Source of the DNA: Pseudomonas sp. WJP1
Lineage (GTDB): Bacteria > Pseudomonadota > Gammaproteobacteria > Pseudomonadales > Pseudomonadaceae
Direction: 5' to 3'
Length of the DNA: 64,000 bases
NCBI RefSeq assembly: GCF_028471945.1
Contig: NZ_CP110128.1
Coordinates: 174,501 to 238,500 of the forward strand
Shown: one piece after another, positions 48,372 to 57,299 of the stretch
Numbering within the stretch: the first letter of the stretch is position 1
How the letters are laid out: each line of letters opens with the position of its first letter
Notes under the pieces: model-generated
What the model was told of the DNA's origin: nothing
Seen by the model: only the letters and a program-made list of their open reading frames with translations
The model's database searches: none
Program-made: the position numbers and the translations under genes

Positions 48372-48457
48372 TTCTTAATTTGGCTGGCGGGCGTTGCCGT
48401 AAAGTAATCGCCGTCAGTGCGGCCCGACAGTCCGGCCGCCCGTGAGGAGTTTTTACC

Positions 48458-49384
48458 GTGAGTGAGCGTTCCAGCCATTGGCAATTGCAAACCATCGTCA
48501 GCCAACTGCGCACGGCGCGTGAGCAGTGGCGTGCACAAAACGGCCGCGCCAGCGGTGAGCAGGGTGGTCGCGAGTTACCGTCACGGGCGGCCATGGCGGA
48601 CATTCTCGAAGCGCTCTGCGGTGCGCTGTTCCCGATGCGCCTGGGGCCGGTGGACTTGCGCGAAGAGAGTGAAGACTTCTACGTTGGTCACACCCTCGAT
48701 GTGGCGTTGAATGCATTGCTGGCTCAGGCGCGACTTGAGTTGCGCTACGCCGCCCGCCACAGCGCCCAGGCAGACACTGAGGTAGAGGCCAAGACCATCC
48801 AGATCATCCAGGACTTCGCCCTCGCGTTGCCGGCGCTGCGCAGCCTGTTGGACACCGACGTTCTGGCGGCCTATCACGGCGACCCGGCCGCACGTAGTGT
48901 CGATGAAGTGTTGTTGTGCTATCCCGGCATTCTGGCGGTGATTCACCATCGCCTCGCTCACCATTTATACCGCGCCGGATTGCCGTTGCTGGCCCGGATC
49001 AGCGCGGAAATCGCCCATTCGGCCACGGGCATCGACATTCACCCGGGCGCGCAGATCGGCCGCAGTTTCTTCATCGACCACGGGACCGGTGTGGTGATCG
49101 GCGAGACCGCGATCATCGGCGAGCGAGTGCGGATTTATCAGGCGGTGACCCTGGGTGCCAAGCGCTTTCCAGCGGACGAAGACGGCCAGTTGCAGAAGGG
49201 CCAACCGCGGCATCCGATCGTCGAGGATGACGTGGTGATTTACGCGGGCGCGACCATTCTGGGGCGGATCACCATCGGCAAGGGCTCGACCGTTGGCGGT
49301 AATGTCTGGCTGACCCGCAGCGTACCGGCGGGCAGTAATCTGACCCAGGCGAATTTGCAGCTGGATGATGGGGCGCAGAAGTAG
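48458..49384 (+). CDS. epsC: serine O-acetyltransferase EpsC
   Basis: The 308-residue enzyme acetylates serine with acetyl-CoA to O-acetylserine, the carbon acceptor for sulfide in cysteine synthesis. It has the long alpha-helical N-terminal domain (about 1-175) and C-terminal left-handed beta-helix of hexapeptide repeats ([42 protein letters not shown]). This long EpsC/SrpH-type form is distinct from housekeeping CysE and often sits with cysteine transport genes. Confidence 0.92.
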   Translation: MSERSSHWQLQTIVSQLRTAREQWRAQNGRASGEQGGRELPSRAAMADILEALCGALFPMRLGPVDLREESEDFYVGHTLDVALNALLAQARLELRYAARHSAQADTEVEAKTIQIIQDFALALPALRSLLDTDVLAAYHGDPAARSVDEVLLCYPGILAVIHHRLAHHLYRAGLPLLARISAEIAHSATGIDIHPGAQIGRSFFIDHGTGVVIGETAIIGERVRIYQAVTLGAKRFPADEDGQLQKGQPRHPIVEDDVVIYAGATILGRITIGKGSTVGGNVWLTRSVPAGSNLTQANLQLDDGAQK

Positions 49385-49413
49385 GTTGCTGAATCTTCAC
49401 TGACGGCTCCGGC

Positions 49414-49501
49414 CTCTTCGCGGGCAAGCCTCGCTCCTACAGAGCTGCGTCGTTCGCATGTTCGACGCAAACCTGTAGGAGCGAGGCTTGCCCGCGAAGA
49501 G
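49414..49501. repeat. REPIN
   Basis: CTCTTCGCGGGCAAGCCTCG and CGAGGCTTGCCCGCGAAGAG face each other, about 45 bases apart, after epsC. The rest of the gap to betT (49385-49722) holds the operator described next and no gene. Confidence 0.9.
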
Positions 49502-49602
49502 CTTCACGACAATCCCCCAGTTCCCGCGTCCTACCCATCTTTGAGCTAGCGTAAATCCACAACCGCCGAGCCCTGCGATTAGTCCTTAGCACCCTATTCA
49601 TG

Positions 49603-49630
49603 TTTAACTTGAACGTTCATTCAAGTTAAA
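49603..49630. promoter_or_regulatory. 28-base dyad, candidate BetI operator
   Basis: TTTAACTTGAA and TTCAAGTTAAA are perfect 11-base arms around CGTTCA, 92 bases before betT. An inner TGAACGTTCA palindrome overlaps it. TetR-family BetI binds similar TTGAACG-type dyads upstream of choline genes, so choline-responsive control is likely. Confidence 0.65.
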
Positions 49631-49722
49631 CCGGTGGTTCGCTGCCCGCTCACAACAGGAGGCTTGCCTTTGCTGAGTCCGATTTCTACAGCCACGTTCG
49701 ACCCCTTCGAGGTGCACCTTCA

Positions 49723-51717
49723 ATGAGTGCATCGTCCATTCCCCCAAGCGGCCTGATCCGCATGAATCCGCCGGTGTTCTACTTCGCGGCGACCTTCATT
49801 CTGTTGTTCGGTGTCGTGGTCATGGCCATGCCCGAACAGGCCGGTGCCTGGTTGCTGGCGGCGCAAAACTGGGCAGCCAATACGGTTGGCTGGTACTACA
49901 TGCTGGCGATGACCCTGTATCTGGTCTTCGTGGTGGTCACCGCGTTATCGGGCTACGGCAAGATCAAACTCGGTGCCGACCACGACGAGCCCGAATTCAG
50001 TTATCTGTCCTGGGCCGGCATGCTGTTCGCCGCCGGGATCAGCATTACGCTGTTTTTCTTCTGCGTGTCCGAGCCCCTGACCCACATGCTGCAACCACCT
50101 CAGGGCGAGGCGGGTACGGCGGATGCGGCGCGCCAAGCGATGCAGATTCTGTTTCTGCACTGGGGCCTGCATGGCTGGGGCGTGTTCGCCTTTGTCGGCA
50201 TGGCGCTGGCCTACTTCGCCTACCGGCATAACCTGCCGCTGGCCTTGCGCTCGGCGCTGTACCCGCTGATCGGCAAACGCATCAACGGCCCCATTGGCTA
50301 CGCGGTGGACGGCTTCGGCATCATCGCCACGGTCTTCGGTCTCGGCGCGGACATGGGCTTTGGCGTGTTGCACCTCAACTCGGGTCTGGATTACCTGTTC
50401 GGCATCGCTCACACCCAGTGGATCCAGGTCGGGCTGATCACGCTGATGATGGGCGCGGCCATCATTGTGGCGGTGTCGGGTGTCGACAAGGGCGTGCGGG
50501 TGATGTCCGACATCAACATGCTGCTAGCCTGCGCGCTGTTGCTGTTCGTGTTGTTCGCCGGGCCCACCCAGCATCTGCTCAATACCTTGATCCAGAACGT
50601 TGGCGACTACCTTGGCGCCTTGCCGATGAAGAGTTTTGACCTCTACGCCTACGACAAGCCCAGCGACTGGCTGGGTGGCTGGACGGTGTTCTACTGGGCC
50701 TGGTGGATCGCCTGGTCGCCGTTCGTGGGCCTGTTCATTGCGCGGATTTCCCGTGGCCGGACCATTCGCGAATTCGTCTTCGGCGTGCTGCTGATTCCGC
50801 TGGGTTTCACCCTGGCGTGGATGTCGATCTTCGGCAACAGCGCCATCGACCAGATGCTCAACCACGGCATGTCGGCGCTGGGCCTATCGGCCATCGAGAA
50901 TCCGTCGATGACTCTCTACCTGCTGCTGGAAACCTACCCCTGGAGCAAAACCGTGATCGCGGTCACGGTGTTCATCAGCTTCGTGTTCTTCGTCACCTCC
51001 GCCGATTCCGGCACCGTGGTGCTGTCGACGTTGTCCGCCAAGGGTGGCAACCCCGATGAAGACGGACCGAAATGGCTGCGGGTGTTCTGGGGCGCGATGA
51101 CCGCGCTGGTGACCAGTGCGTTGCTGTTTTCCGGCAGCATCGATGCGTTGAAGTCAGCCGTGGTCCTGACGTCGCTGCCGTTCTCGCTGATTTTGCTGTT
51201 GATGATGTGGGGGCTGCATAAAGCGTTTTATCTGGAATCGCAGAAGCAGATTGCGCAGATGCATTCCCTGGCGCCAGTGTCCGGCTCGCGGCGCGGTGGT
51301 TGGCGTCAGCGCTTGAGCCAGGCGGTGCATTTTCCGTCGCGGGACGAGGTCTATCGCTTCCTCGACTCGACGGTGCGCCCGGCCATCGAAGAGGTGTCGG
51401 CGGTGTTCATCGAAAAGGGCCTGAGCGTCGTGACTCACCCGGAGCCGGTCAATGACAGCGTCAGCCTGGAAATCGGTCACGGAGATGAACACCCATTCAT
51501 CTATCAGGTACAAATGCGCGGTTACTTTACGCCGTCGTTTGCCCGGGGTGGCATGGGCGCCAAGGAGCTGAATAATCGTCGTTATTACCGGGCCGAAGTG
51601 CATTTGAGCGAGGGCAGTCAGAACTACGATCTGGTGGGATACACCAAGGAGCAGATCATCAACGACATCCTCGATCAGTACGAACGGCACATGCAGTTCC
51701 TGCACCTGGTGCGTTGA
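49723..51717 (+). CDS. betT: BCCT-family choline transporter BetT
   Basis: The 664-residue protein has 12 membrane segments and BCCT hallmarks: GADHDEPEFSYLSWAGMLFAAG, FLHWGLHGWGVF, WTVFYWAWWIAWSPFVGLFIARISRGRTIREF and TSADSGTVVLSTLSAKGG. It takes up choline using an ion gradient. The C-terminal cytoplasmic tail of about 170 residues is the long form linked to osmotic regulation in BetT. No betIBA gene is linked here. Confidence 0.93.
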   Translation: MSASSIPPSGLIRMNPPVFYFAATFILLFGVVVMAMPEQAGAWLLAAQNWAANTVGWYYMLAMTLYLVFVVVTALSGYGKIKLGADHDEPEFSYLSWAGMLFAAGISITLFFFCVSEPLTHMLQPPQGEAGTADAARQAMQILFLHWGLHGWGVFAFVGMALAYFAYRHNLPLALRSALYPLIGKRINGPIGYAVDGFGIIATVFGLGADMGFGVLHLNSGLDYLFGIAHTQWIQVGLITLMMGAAIIVAVSGVDKGVRVMSDINMLLACALLLFVLFAGPTQHLLNTLIQNVGDYLGALPMKSFDLYAYDKPSDWLGGWTVFYWAWWIAWSPFVGLFIARISRGRTIREFVFGVLLIPLGFTLAWMSIFGNSAIDQMLNHGMSALGLSAIENPSMTLYLLLETYPWSKTVIAVTVFISFVFFVTSADSGTVVLSTLSAKGGNPDEDGPKWLRVFWGAMTALVTSALLFSGSIDALKSAVVLTSLPFSLILLLMMWGLHKAFYLESQKQIAQMHSLAPVSGSRRGGWRQRLSQAVHFPSRDEVYRFLDSTVRPAIEEVSAVFIEKGLSVVTHPEPVNDSVSLEIGHGDEHPFIYQVQMRGYFTPSFARGGMGAKELNNRRYYRAEVHLSEGSQNYDLVGYTKEQIINDILDQYERHMQFLHLVR

Positions 51718-51725
51718 GCGGGTCT

Positions 51726-51986
51726 TCAGGTCTCGGTGGTCAACACCATGAACAGCACAAGCGCCGCCACCGGGATACCGAACACGGCGCTGCCGACCAT
51801 CACCTCCGTACCCAGTGGCTGGCGGGCATGCACGATGCCCACCGCGCCATTGATCAACGTCAGGGCCAGCCACAGCACGATGAAGCTGTAGGCGAGGACC
51901 TGGCGGGGAAAGCCGATTTTTTCGCCGATGTACAGCATCATGGCGAGCAGGATCAGGCCGAACGTGATGATGATGGTGGTGTGCAT
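51726..51986 (-). CDS. small membrane protein, hypothetical
   Basis: The 86-residue protein has three predicted membrane segments (about 4-20, 30-50, 64-82) and no motif I recognise. A clear GGGAGG ribosome site precedes the ATG. It is convergent with betT, nine bases apart. Function unknown. Confidence 0.7.
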   Translation of the reverse strand: MHTTIIITFGLILLAMMLYIGEKIGFPRQVLAYSFIVLWLALTLINGAVGIVHARQPLGTEVMVGSAVFGIPVAALVLFMVLTTET

Positions 51987-52032
51987 GATGTTTGCCTCCC
52001 TTCAGGTGTGTGCTGCCATACACCGAGCATAG

Positions 52033-52773
52033 TTAAACCAGCCCGCCATTCACCCGCAGAATCTGCCCATTGACCCACGCCGACTCCGGCCCAACCAAAA
52101 ACGACACGACACGGGCAATATCCTCTGGTTGCCCGAGACGCTCAAGCGGCGCCATTTTGGCGAAGTTCTGGATCTGCTCTTCGCTCTTGCCGTGCAGGAA
52201 CAGGTCAGTCGCCACCGGCCCCGGCGCCACGGCATTGACCGTGATGTTGCGCCCGCGCATTTCCTTGGCAAACACCTGGGTCAACGATTCCACCGCGGCC
52301 TTGCTGGCAATGTACACGGCGTAGCCCGGCAGGTTCAGGCCGACAGTACTGCTAGAGAAGTTGATGATCCGGCCGCCACTATTCAAGCGTGTGGCGGCTT
52401 CGCGCAGGGTGTTGAAGGTGCCGCGCGCATGGATGTTGAAGTTCTGTTCGAACAATTCGTCGCTGTGTTGCGCCAGCGGCATGACCTTGAGAATGCCGGC
52501 GTTGTTCACCAGCACGTCGACCTTGCCCAACTGGGTCTCGGTCTCATCGAACATCCGGCGCACGTCGTCGGCACTGGCCACGTCCGCCTTGATCGCTATG
52601 GCTTGATGGCCAGCCTGACGCAACTCCACGACCAGTTTCGAAGCTTCGCTGGCGCTGTTGGCATAGTTGATCGCGACGGCGAAACCTTCGCTGGTCAGTT
52701 GCCTGGCAATGACTGCGCCGATGCCGCGGGAGGCGCCGGTTACGAGGGCAACCCTGGAGGTTTGAGTAGTCAT
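52033..52773 (-). CDS. short-chain dehydrogenase/reductase
   Basis: The 246-residue classical SDR has the nucleotide motif TGASRGIG (about residues 12-19), NNAG near residue 88 and the catalytic YIASK (Tyr about 152). It resembles 3-oxoacyl-ACP reductase-like enzymes; the substrate is unknown. Divergent from a LysR gene with 114 bases between starts, so it is the likely target of that regulator. Confidence 0.87.
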   Translation of the reverse strand: MTTQTSRVALVTGASRGIGAVIARQLTSEGFAVAINYANSASEASKLVVELRQAGHQAIAIKADVASADDVRRMFDETETQLGKVDVLVNNAGILKVMPLAQHSDELFEQNFNIHARGTFNTLREAATRLNSGGRIINFSSSTVGLNLPGYAVYIASKAAVESLTQVFAKEMRGRNITVNAVAPGPVATDLFLHGKSEEQIQNFAKMAPLERLGQPEDIARVVSFLVGPESAWVNGQILRVNGGLV

Positions 52774-52887
52774 GGCGATGTTCCTGTTGATGGGGTGTGG
52801 GGCCAATTTCACATGTTTACCCAGGCCGATAAATGCAGCAGAGTTGCCTTGACTGTTCAATATTCGCCAACAATCAAGGAGCCCGCC

Positions 52888-53778
52888 GTGGATCAGGTCA
52901 AAGCGATGAAAGTGTTCGTCCGGATCTATGAGCGCAGCAGCTTTACCCAGGCGGCGGACGACTTGAACCTGCCGCGCGCGACGCTGACCCACACCCTGAA
53001 CCAGTTCGAAGCCTGGCTCGGCACACGCTTGCTCGAGCGCAGCACGCGCAAGGTGCGTCCCACGCTGGACGGCGAGGCGTACTACCTGCGTTGCGTGCAA
53101 TTGCTGGCGGAGCTGGAAGAGGCCGAACTGGCGTTTCGCGGCGTGGCGCCGAAAGGGCGGCTGCGGGTCGACTTGCACGGAACCCTGGCCAGACATTTCG
53201 TGATCCCGGCCTTGCCGCAATTCATGGCGCGCTACCCGGACATCGAGCTGTCCATCAGCGAGGCCGACCGCCATGTTGACCTCATTACCGAAGGCGTCGA
53301 TTGCGTGCTACGCGCTGGCGCTCTTGGCGATTCCACGCTGATCGGCAAGCGTGTAGCGAACCTGCGCCAGATCACCTGCGCCAGCCCCGCTTATCTGCGT
53401 AAACACGGCGAACCGAAAAGCCTCGACGACCTGAAAAATCACCGCGCGGTGAACTACGTCTCGCGCACGACGGCCAAGTTGTTTCCGTTCGAATTCATGG
53501 TCGATGGCGAGCTCAAGGAAGTGGCCATCGATGGTGCCGTTTCGGTGTTTGGCGCGGAGATCTATTCAGCCTCGGCGATTGCCGGATTGGGTCTGATCCA
53601 GTGCCCGCATTACCGGATGGAAACGCAGATCGCCCAAGGGCTGATAAAGGAAGTCCTTATCGAAACACCGCCGCCACCCATGCCGGTTTCAGTGCTTTAT
53701 CCACACAACCGACACATGTCGCCACGGGTTCGGGTGTTTGTGGATTGGTTGGGGGAGGTGTTTGCGGGGGCTGGATGA
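52888..53778 (+). CDS. LysR-type regulator
   Basis: The 296-residue protein begins with GTG after AAGGAGCCCGCC and reads VDQVKAMKVFVRIYERSSFTQAADDL, the typical start of the LysR subgroup divergent from SDR or NAD(P)H genes. The substrate domain contains SEADRHVDLITEGVDCVLRAG. It probably controls the divergent SDR gene. The open frame continues far upstream but is antisense to the SDR and not coding. Confidence 0.87.
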   Translation: MDQVKAMKVFVRIYERSSFTQAADDLNLPRATLTHTLNQFEAWLGTRLLERSTRKVRPTLDGEAYYLRCVQLLAELEEAELAFRGVAPKGRLRVDLHGTLARHFVIPALPQFMARYPDIELSISEADRHVDLITEGVDCVLRAGALGDSTLIGKRVANLRQITCASPAYLRKHGEPKSLDDLKNHRAVNYVSRTTAKLFPFEFMVDGELKEVAIDGAVSVFGAEIYSASAIAGLGLIQCPHYRMETQIAQGLIKEVLIETPPPPMPVSVLYPHNRHMSPRVRVFVDWLGEVFAGAG

Positions 53779-53797
53779 AGATCAAGAGATCGCAGCC
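53776..53797. repeat. REP fragment
   Basis: AGATCAAGAGATCGCAGCCTG is a half copy of the GATCGCAGCCT-type palindrome found at 2661-2723, located in the 25-base gap between convergent genes. Confidence 0.4.
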
Positions 53798-53803
53798 TGT
53801 CGC

Positions 53804-54844
53804 TCAAGCACTCTCGCGCTCGATCACCCGACACTCCAGCAGATTCAAGCGCTTGACCTGATCCTCCACCGGCAGAACCCCCAGGCTCTCCAGCACCCGG
53901 GTTGCCGCGAGTAAACCGATTTCCAGCGCCGGTGGCTTGATGGTGCTCAAGCTTGGCAGGAGCATTTCGGCGAAGGGGTAATCTCCGAAGCCGAGTACCG
54001 CGCAGTCCTGGGGAATGTTCAGGCCGGCCCGTTGCCCGGCCAGCAAGCCACCGGCGGCGAGGTTGTCGTTGGCGAAAATGATGGCGTCGGGTCGTGGTGA
54101 GGCGTTCATCAAAGCCTGCATGGCTTGCTTGCCGGCTTCGAACGGGGCGCGATCGGCATCCGGGGCAAACACCCAGGGCTCAAGCCCAAACTCACGCACG
54201 GTGGCCGCGTAGCCGTCACGCCGCTCCAGCGCACTGAAGTCTCCCGGTGCGCTGTTCTGTACGAATGCAATGCGCCGATAACCCTTGCCATGCAGGTAGC
54301 GCGCGGCTGTCACGCCCACCTCGAAATGCGAAAAGCCGATTTGCAGCGGCTCGCGCTCGGGTCGGTAGTCCCAGGTTTCGATTACTGGAATATCCGCTTC
54401 GGCGATCAGCTTTTCGGTGCCGGCACTATGGAAGTGGCTGGTCAGCACCAACGCTGCCGGCGACCAGCCGAGAAACGCCCGCACCGCGCTTTCTTCCTGT
54501 GTGGCGTCGAAGTAACTCGATGCCAATAACAGCTGGTAACCGTGGCGGCTGAGGGTGTCGCTGAAGCCCTGGATGGTATTGGCGAAGATCGGCCCGGAGA
54601 TGTTCGGGATCACCATGCCGACGATCTTGCCGCGGGCCGACGCCAGCCCCCCGGCCACCAGGTTGGGTACGTAACCCAGCGCCGCGACCACGGCGGCGAT
54701 ACGCTCGCGGCGTTCCGGTGACACCTGGTCTGGCTGATTGAAGTAGCGCGACACTGTGATCGCCGAAACACCCGCCTGCCGAGCCACGGTGTTCAGGGTG
54801 ACGCGTCCGGCGCCACGGCGTTTGCGGGGCTTGTCTTCACTCAA
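53804..54844 (-). CDS. LacI-family transcriptional regulator
   Basis: The 346-residue protein has the LacI helix-turn-helix VTLNTVARQAGVSAITVSRYFNQPD (about residues 15-40) and a periplasmic-binding-like effector domain with GMVIPNISGPIF and IIFANDNLAAGGLL. It starts with TTG after GAGGGATCGCCCG. LacI proteins usually sense sugars or related molecules, which is notable beside organosulfur genes. The perfect palindrome at 54932-54945 is its likely operator, lying between it and the divergent receptor. Confidence 0.88.
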   Translation of the reverse strand: MSEDKPRKRRGAGRVTLNTVARQAGVSAITVSRYFNQPDQVSPERRERIAAVVAALGYVPNLVAGGLASARGKIVGMVIPNISGPIFANTIQGFSDTLSRHGYQLLLASSYFDATQEESAVRAFLGWSPAALVLTSHFHSAGTEKLIAEADIPVIETWDYRPEREPLQIGFSHFEVGVTAARYLHGKGYRRIAFVQNSAPGDFSALERRDGYAATVREFGLEPWVFAPDADRAPFEAGKQAMQALMNASPRPDAIIFANDNLAAGGLLAGQRAGLNIPQDCAVLGFGDYPFAEMLLPSLSTIKPPALEIGLLAATRVLESLGVLPVEDQVKRLNLLECRVIERESA

Positions 54845-54931
54845 CGGGCGATCCCTCTTAAAAACAAAAAGGCATATAAAAGTAATTTTTCAGTATTGGA
54901 CGCTCTATGTGGGGGTTGCCAATACTGATGA

Positions 54932-54945
54932 TGTTAGCGCTAACA
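54932..54945. promoter_or_regulatory. LacI-type operator palindrome
   Basis: TGTTAGCGCTAACA is a perfect 14-base palindrome with the central CG/GC step typical of LacI/GalR operators. TTGCCA at 54916-54921 is a possible -35 box that would place the operator over the -10 region. It supports a receptor start downstream of it. Confidence 0.75.
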
Positions 54946-55050
54946 AAGCGTTCTGTCTGCTACTCGCTCGAGCGAATGCCCAAGACAACTTCACTCGCAC
55001 TGTCGTCGCAGAACGGCAGCGGTTCAGGGCAATTTTCGAGCGGGCAGACC

Positions 55051-57297
55051 ATGCACTTCACCTTTGGGGAATCACAAAAACTGGCGCAATCGATTCGCGC
55101 CGCCACACCACGTCGCACGTACCTTGGCTGGCTGTTCGCCGGATTGGCGGCGTTGCCCGTGCCGGGCGCTTTCGCCGCCGACAACGCCGATCAGGCGCCT
55201 ACCCTCGAGTCCGTGACGGTCACCGCCACTCGCCGCGAAGAGTCGCTGCAGAAAATCCCGGTAGCGGTCTCCGTGCTCGATGGCGAACAACTGGAGCGCG
55301 ACAATCGCACCAGCGTGTCTAGCATCGTCCAGCAAGTGCCATCGCTGAACTTCCGTACCGGCGCGTCGAACAAGGACACTTCGCTGTTCGTTCGCGGCGT
55401 CGGGACCATTTCCACCTCGCCGGGCGTCGAGCCGACCGTGGCCACGGTGATCGACGGCGTGGTCTATGCCCGTCCGGGCCAGTCGACCCTGGACCTGCTG
55501 GATCTGGAGCGCGTCGAAGTGCTGCGTGGGCCGCAGGGCACTCTGTTCGGCAAGAACGCCTCGGCCGGCGTGCTCAACATCACCAGTCGCGCCCCGACCG
55601 CCGAAACCCAAGGCTACATCGATCAGTCGTACTACAGCGGCAACGAAAGCCGCACTCGCTTCGGCCTCGGCGGCAGTCTGATTCCGGGCACGCTCATAGG
55701 CTCGATCACCACGCTGTTCGGCACCTACGACGGCAACGTCGATAACCGGTACAACGGCCAGGAGGTCAACGGTTACAACCACAAGGGTGCGCGCGGCAAA
55801 CTGCAATTCACCCCGAATGACGACCTCACCTTTACGCTGATTGCCGACTACATGCAGTCCCACGACGATGCGCCCAATGGCGTGGTCAGCAAATCCCTGA
55901 CGCCTGCGTTCGCCAATGCCTTGAGCCCGGTGCGGGCGTCCAGTGACAACCGCGACATCAACACCCAAACCCGCACCCACGTCGAGGACATCAACAAAGG
56001 CCTGTCTGGCCAACTCGACTGGCAACTGGGCGATTACACCCTGACCTCGATCACCGCCTGGCGTGGTTGGGACAACACCCAGTATCAGGATGGCGACCGC
56101 TTGAGCACGGTGACCGCGGCGTTCCCAGGCACCGCCGACAAGGGCGACCTGGCCTTCGACCAATACTCGCAAGAGCTGCGCCTGGCTTCACCAACAGGCG
56201 AATTCCTCGAATACGTCGGTGGTCTGTTCTACATGCACGGCAAGGACGACGAGACCTATCAACGCACCTTGACCACGCCTACCAGCGTCAACCGTGGCGT
56301 CGCCGATTACAGCACCAACAGCGACAGCTACGCGGCGTTCGGTGAAAGCACCCTCAACTTCACTTCGGATTTTCGCGGCATCGCCGGCCTGCGCTACACC
56401 CACGATGATCTGGAATACGATCACCGCCGGGTATCGACTTCGGCCACCGCCGTCAGCGGCATTCAGCCTGGCACCAGCAGCTCCGGATCGGTGGATGAGG
56501 ACGGCTGGTCCGGACGTCTTGGCGTGCAGTACGACTTGAGTGATGCCGTCACCACGTACCTGACCTACTCGCGTGGCTACAAAGGCCCGGCCTACAACGT
56601 GTTCTTCAACATGCAGCCACGGGACACCGAGGCGCTCAAGCCGGAAACCTCCAACACCTGGGAAGTCGGTATCAAGGCCACGAGCTGGAACAATCGCCTG
56701 ACCACCAACGTCGCGGTGTTCCACAGCGATTACGACAACTACCAGGCGAACTTCTTCGATACCGTGGCGGGACAAGTGGTGACCCGCCTGATCAACGCCG
56801 GCAGTGTCAGCACCGAAGGTGTCGAACTCGATTACGCCTTGCAGGCCACCCAACAACTGAGGTTCTCCGGCGCCCTGGCCTACACCCGCGCACGCATCGA
56901 CGAATTCGCCTGCCCGGCAGGTGCGGCGGCGTCGTGCAACGTCAACGGCAAGCCATTGCCGTTCAGCCCGGACTGGAAAAGCTACGTGCGTGCCGACTAC
57001 AGCATCCCCTTGGATAACGGCCTGGATATCGAACTGGGCACCGACTTCAGCTGGCAGAGCGAAGTGCAGTACGACATCAGCCAGAACGTCGACACCAAGC
57101 AAGGCGCCTACGGCATCTGGAACGCCAGCGTCGCCCTGGCCGACTACAACAATGGCTGGCGCGTGGCCCTGCTGGGCAAGAACCTCGCGGACAAGTCCTA
57201 CTCACCGCTGCTGGCCAGTGGCGGCAACTACATCTACCGCGCCGTTCCAAGGGACGACGAGCGCTACTTCGGCGTACAACTGCGCAAGGATTTCTGA
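55051..57297 (+). CDS. TonB-dependent outer-membrane receptor under LacI control
   Basis: The 748-residue receptor has a long signal region ending PGAFAAD, the TonB box ESVTVTATRREES, plug motif VEVLRGPQGTLFGKN and a barrel ending in Phe (LRKDF). Three ATGs are possible (54907, 54976, 55051). The first lies upstream of the LacI operator and is unlikely; I prefer the last because it leaves a signal peptide of about 45 residues, but 54976 remains open. A flavin monooxygenase starts three bases after its stop, so they form an operon. The ligand is likely an organosulfur compound. Confidence 0.87.
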   Translation: MHFTFGESQKLAQSIRAATPRRTYLGWLFAGLAALPVPGAFAADNADQAPTLESVTVTATRREESLQKIPVAVSVLDGEQLERDNRTSVSSIVQQVPSLNFRTGASNKDTSLFVRGVGTISTSPGVEPTVATVIDGVVYARPGQSTLDLLDLERVEVLRGPQGTLFGKNASAGVLNITSRAPTAETQGYIDQSYYSGNESRTRFGLGGSLIPGTLIGSITTLFGTYDGNVDNRYNGQEVNGYNHKGARGKLQFTPNDDLTFTLIADYMQSHDDAPNGVVSKSLTPAFANALSPVRASSDNRDINTQTRTHVEDINKGLSGQLDWQLGDYTLTSITAWRGWDNTQYQDGDRLSTVTAAFPGTADKGDLAFDQYSQELRLASPTGEFLEYVGGLFYMHGKDDETYQRTLTTPTSVNRGVADYSTNSDSYAAFGESTLNFTSDFRGIAGLRYTHDDLEYDHRRVSTSATAVSGIQPGTSSSGSVDEDGWSGRLGVQYDLSDAVTTYLTYSRGYKGPAYNVFFNMQPRDTEALKPETSNTWEVGIKATSWNNRLTTNVAVFHSDYDNYQANFFDTVAGQVVTRLINAGSVSTEGVELDYALQATQQLRFSGALAYTRARIDEFACPAGAAASCNVNGKPLPFSPDWKSYVRADYSIPLDNGLDIELGTDFSWQSEVQYDISQNVDTKQGAYGIWNASVALADYNNGWRVALLGKNLADKSYSPLLASGGNYIYRAVPRDDERYFGVQLRKDF

Positions 57298-57299
57298 CC

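Noticed and set aside
52129..52887. N-terminal extension of the LysR regulator
   Set aside because: It is antisense to the SDR gene; the conserved LysR start coincides with the GTG after AAGGAG.
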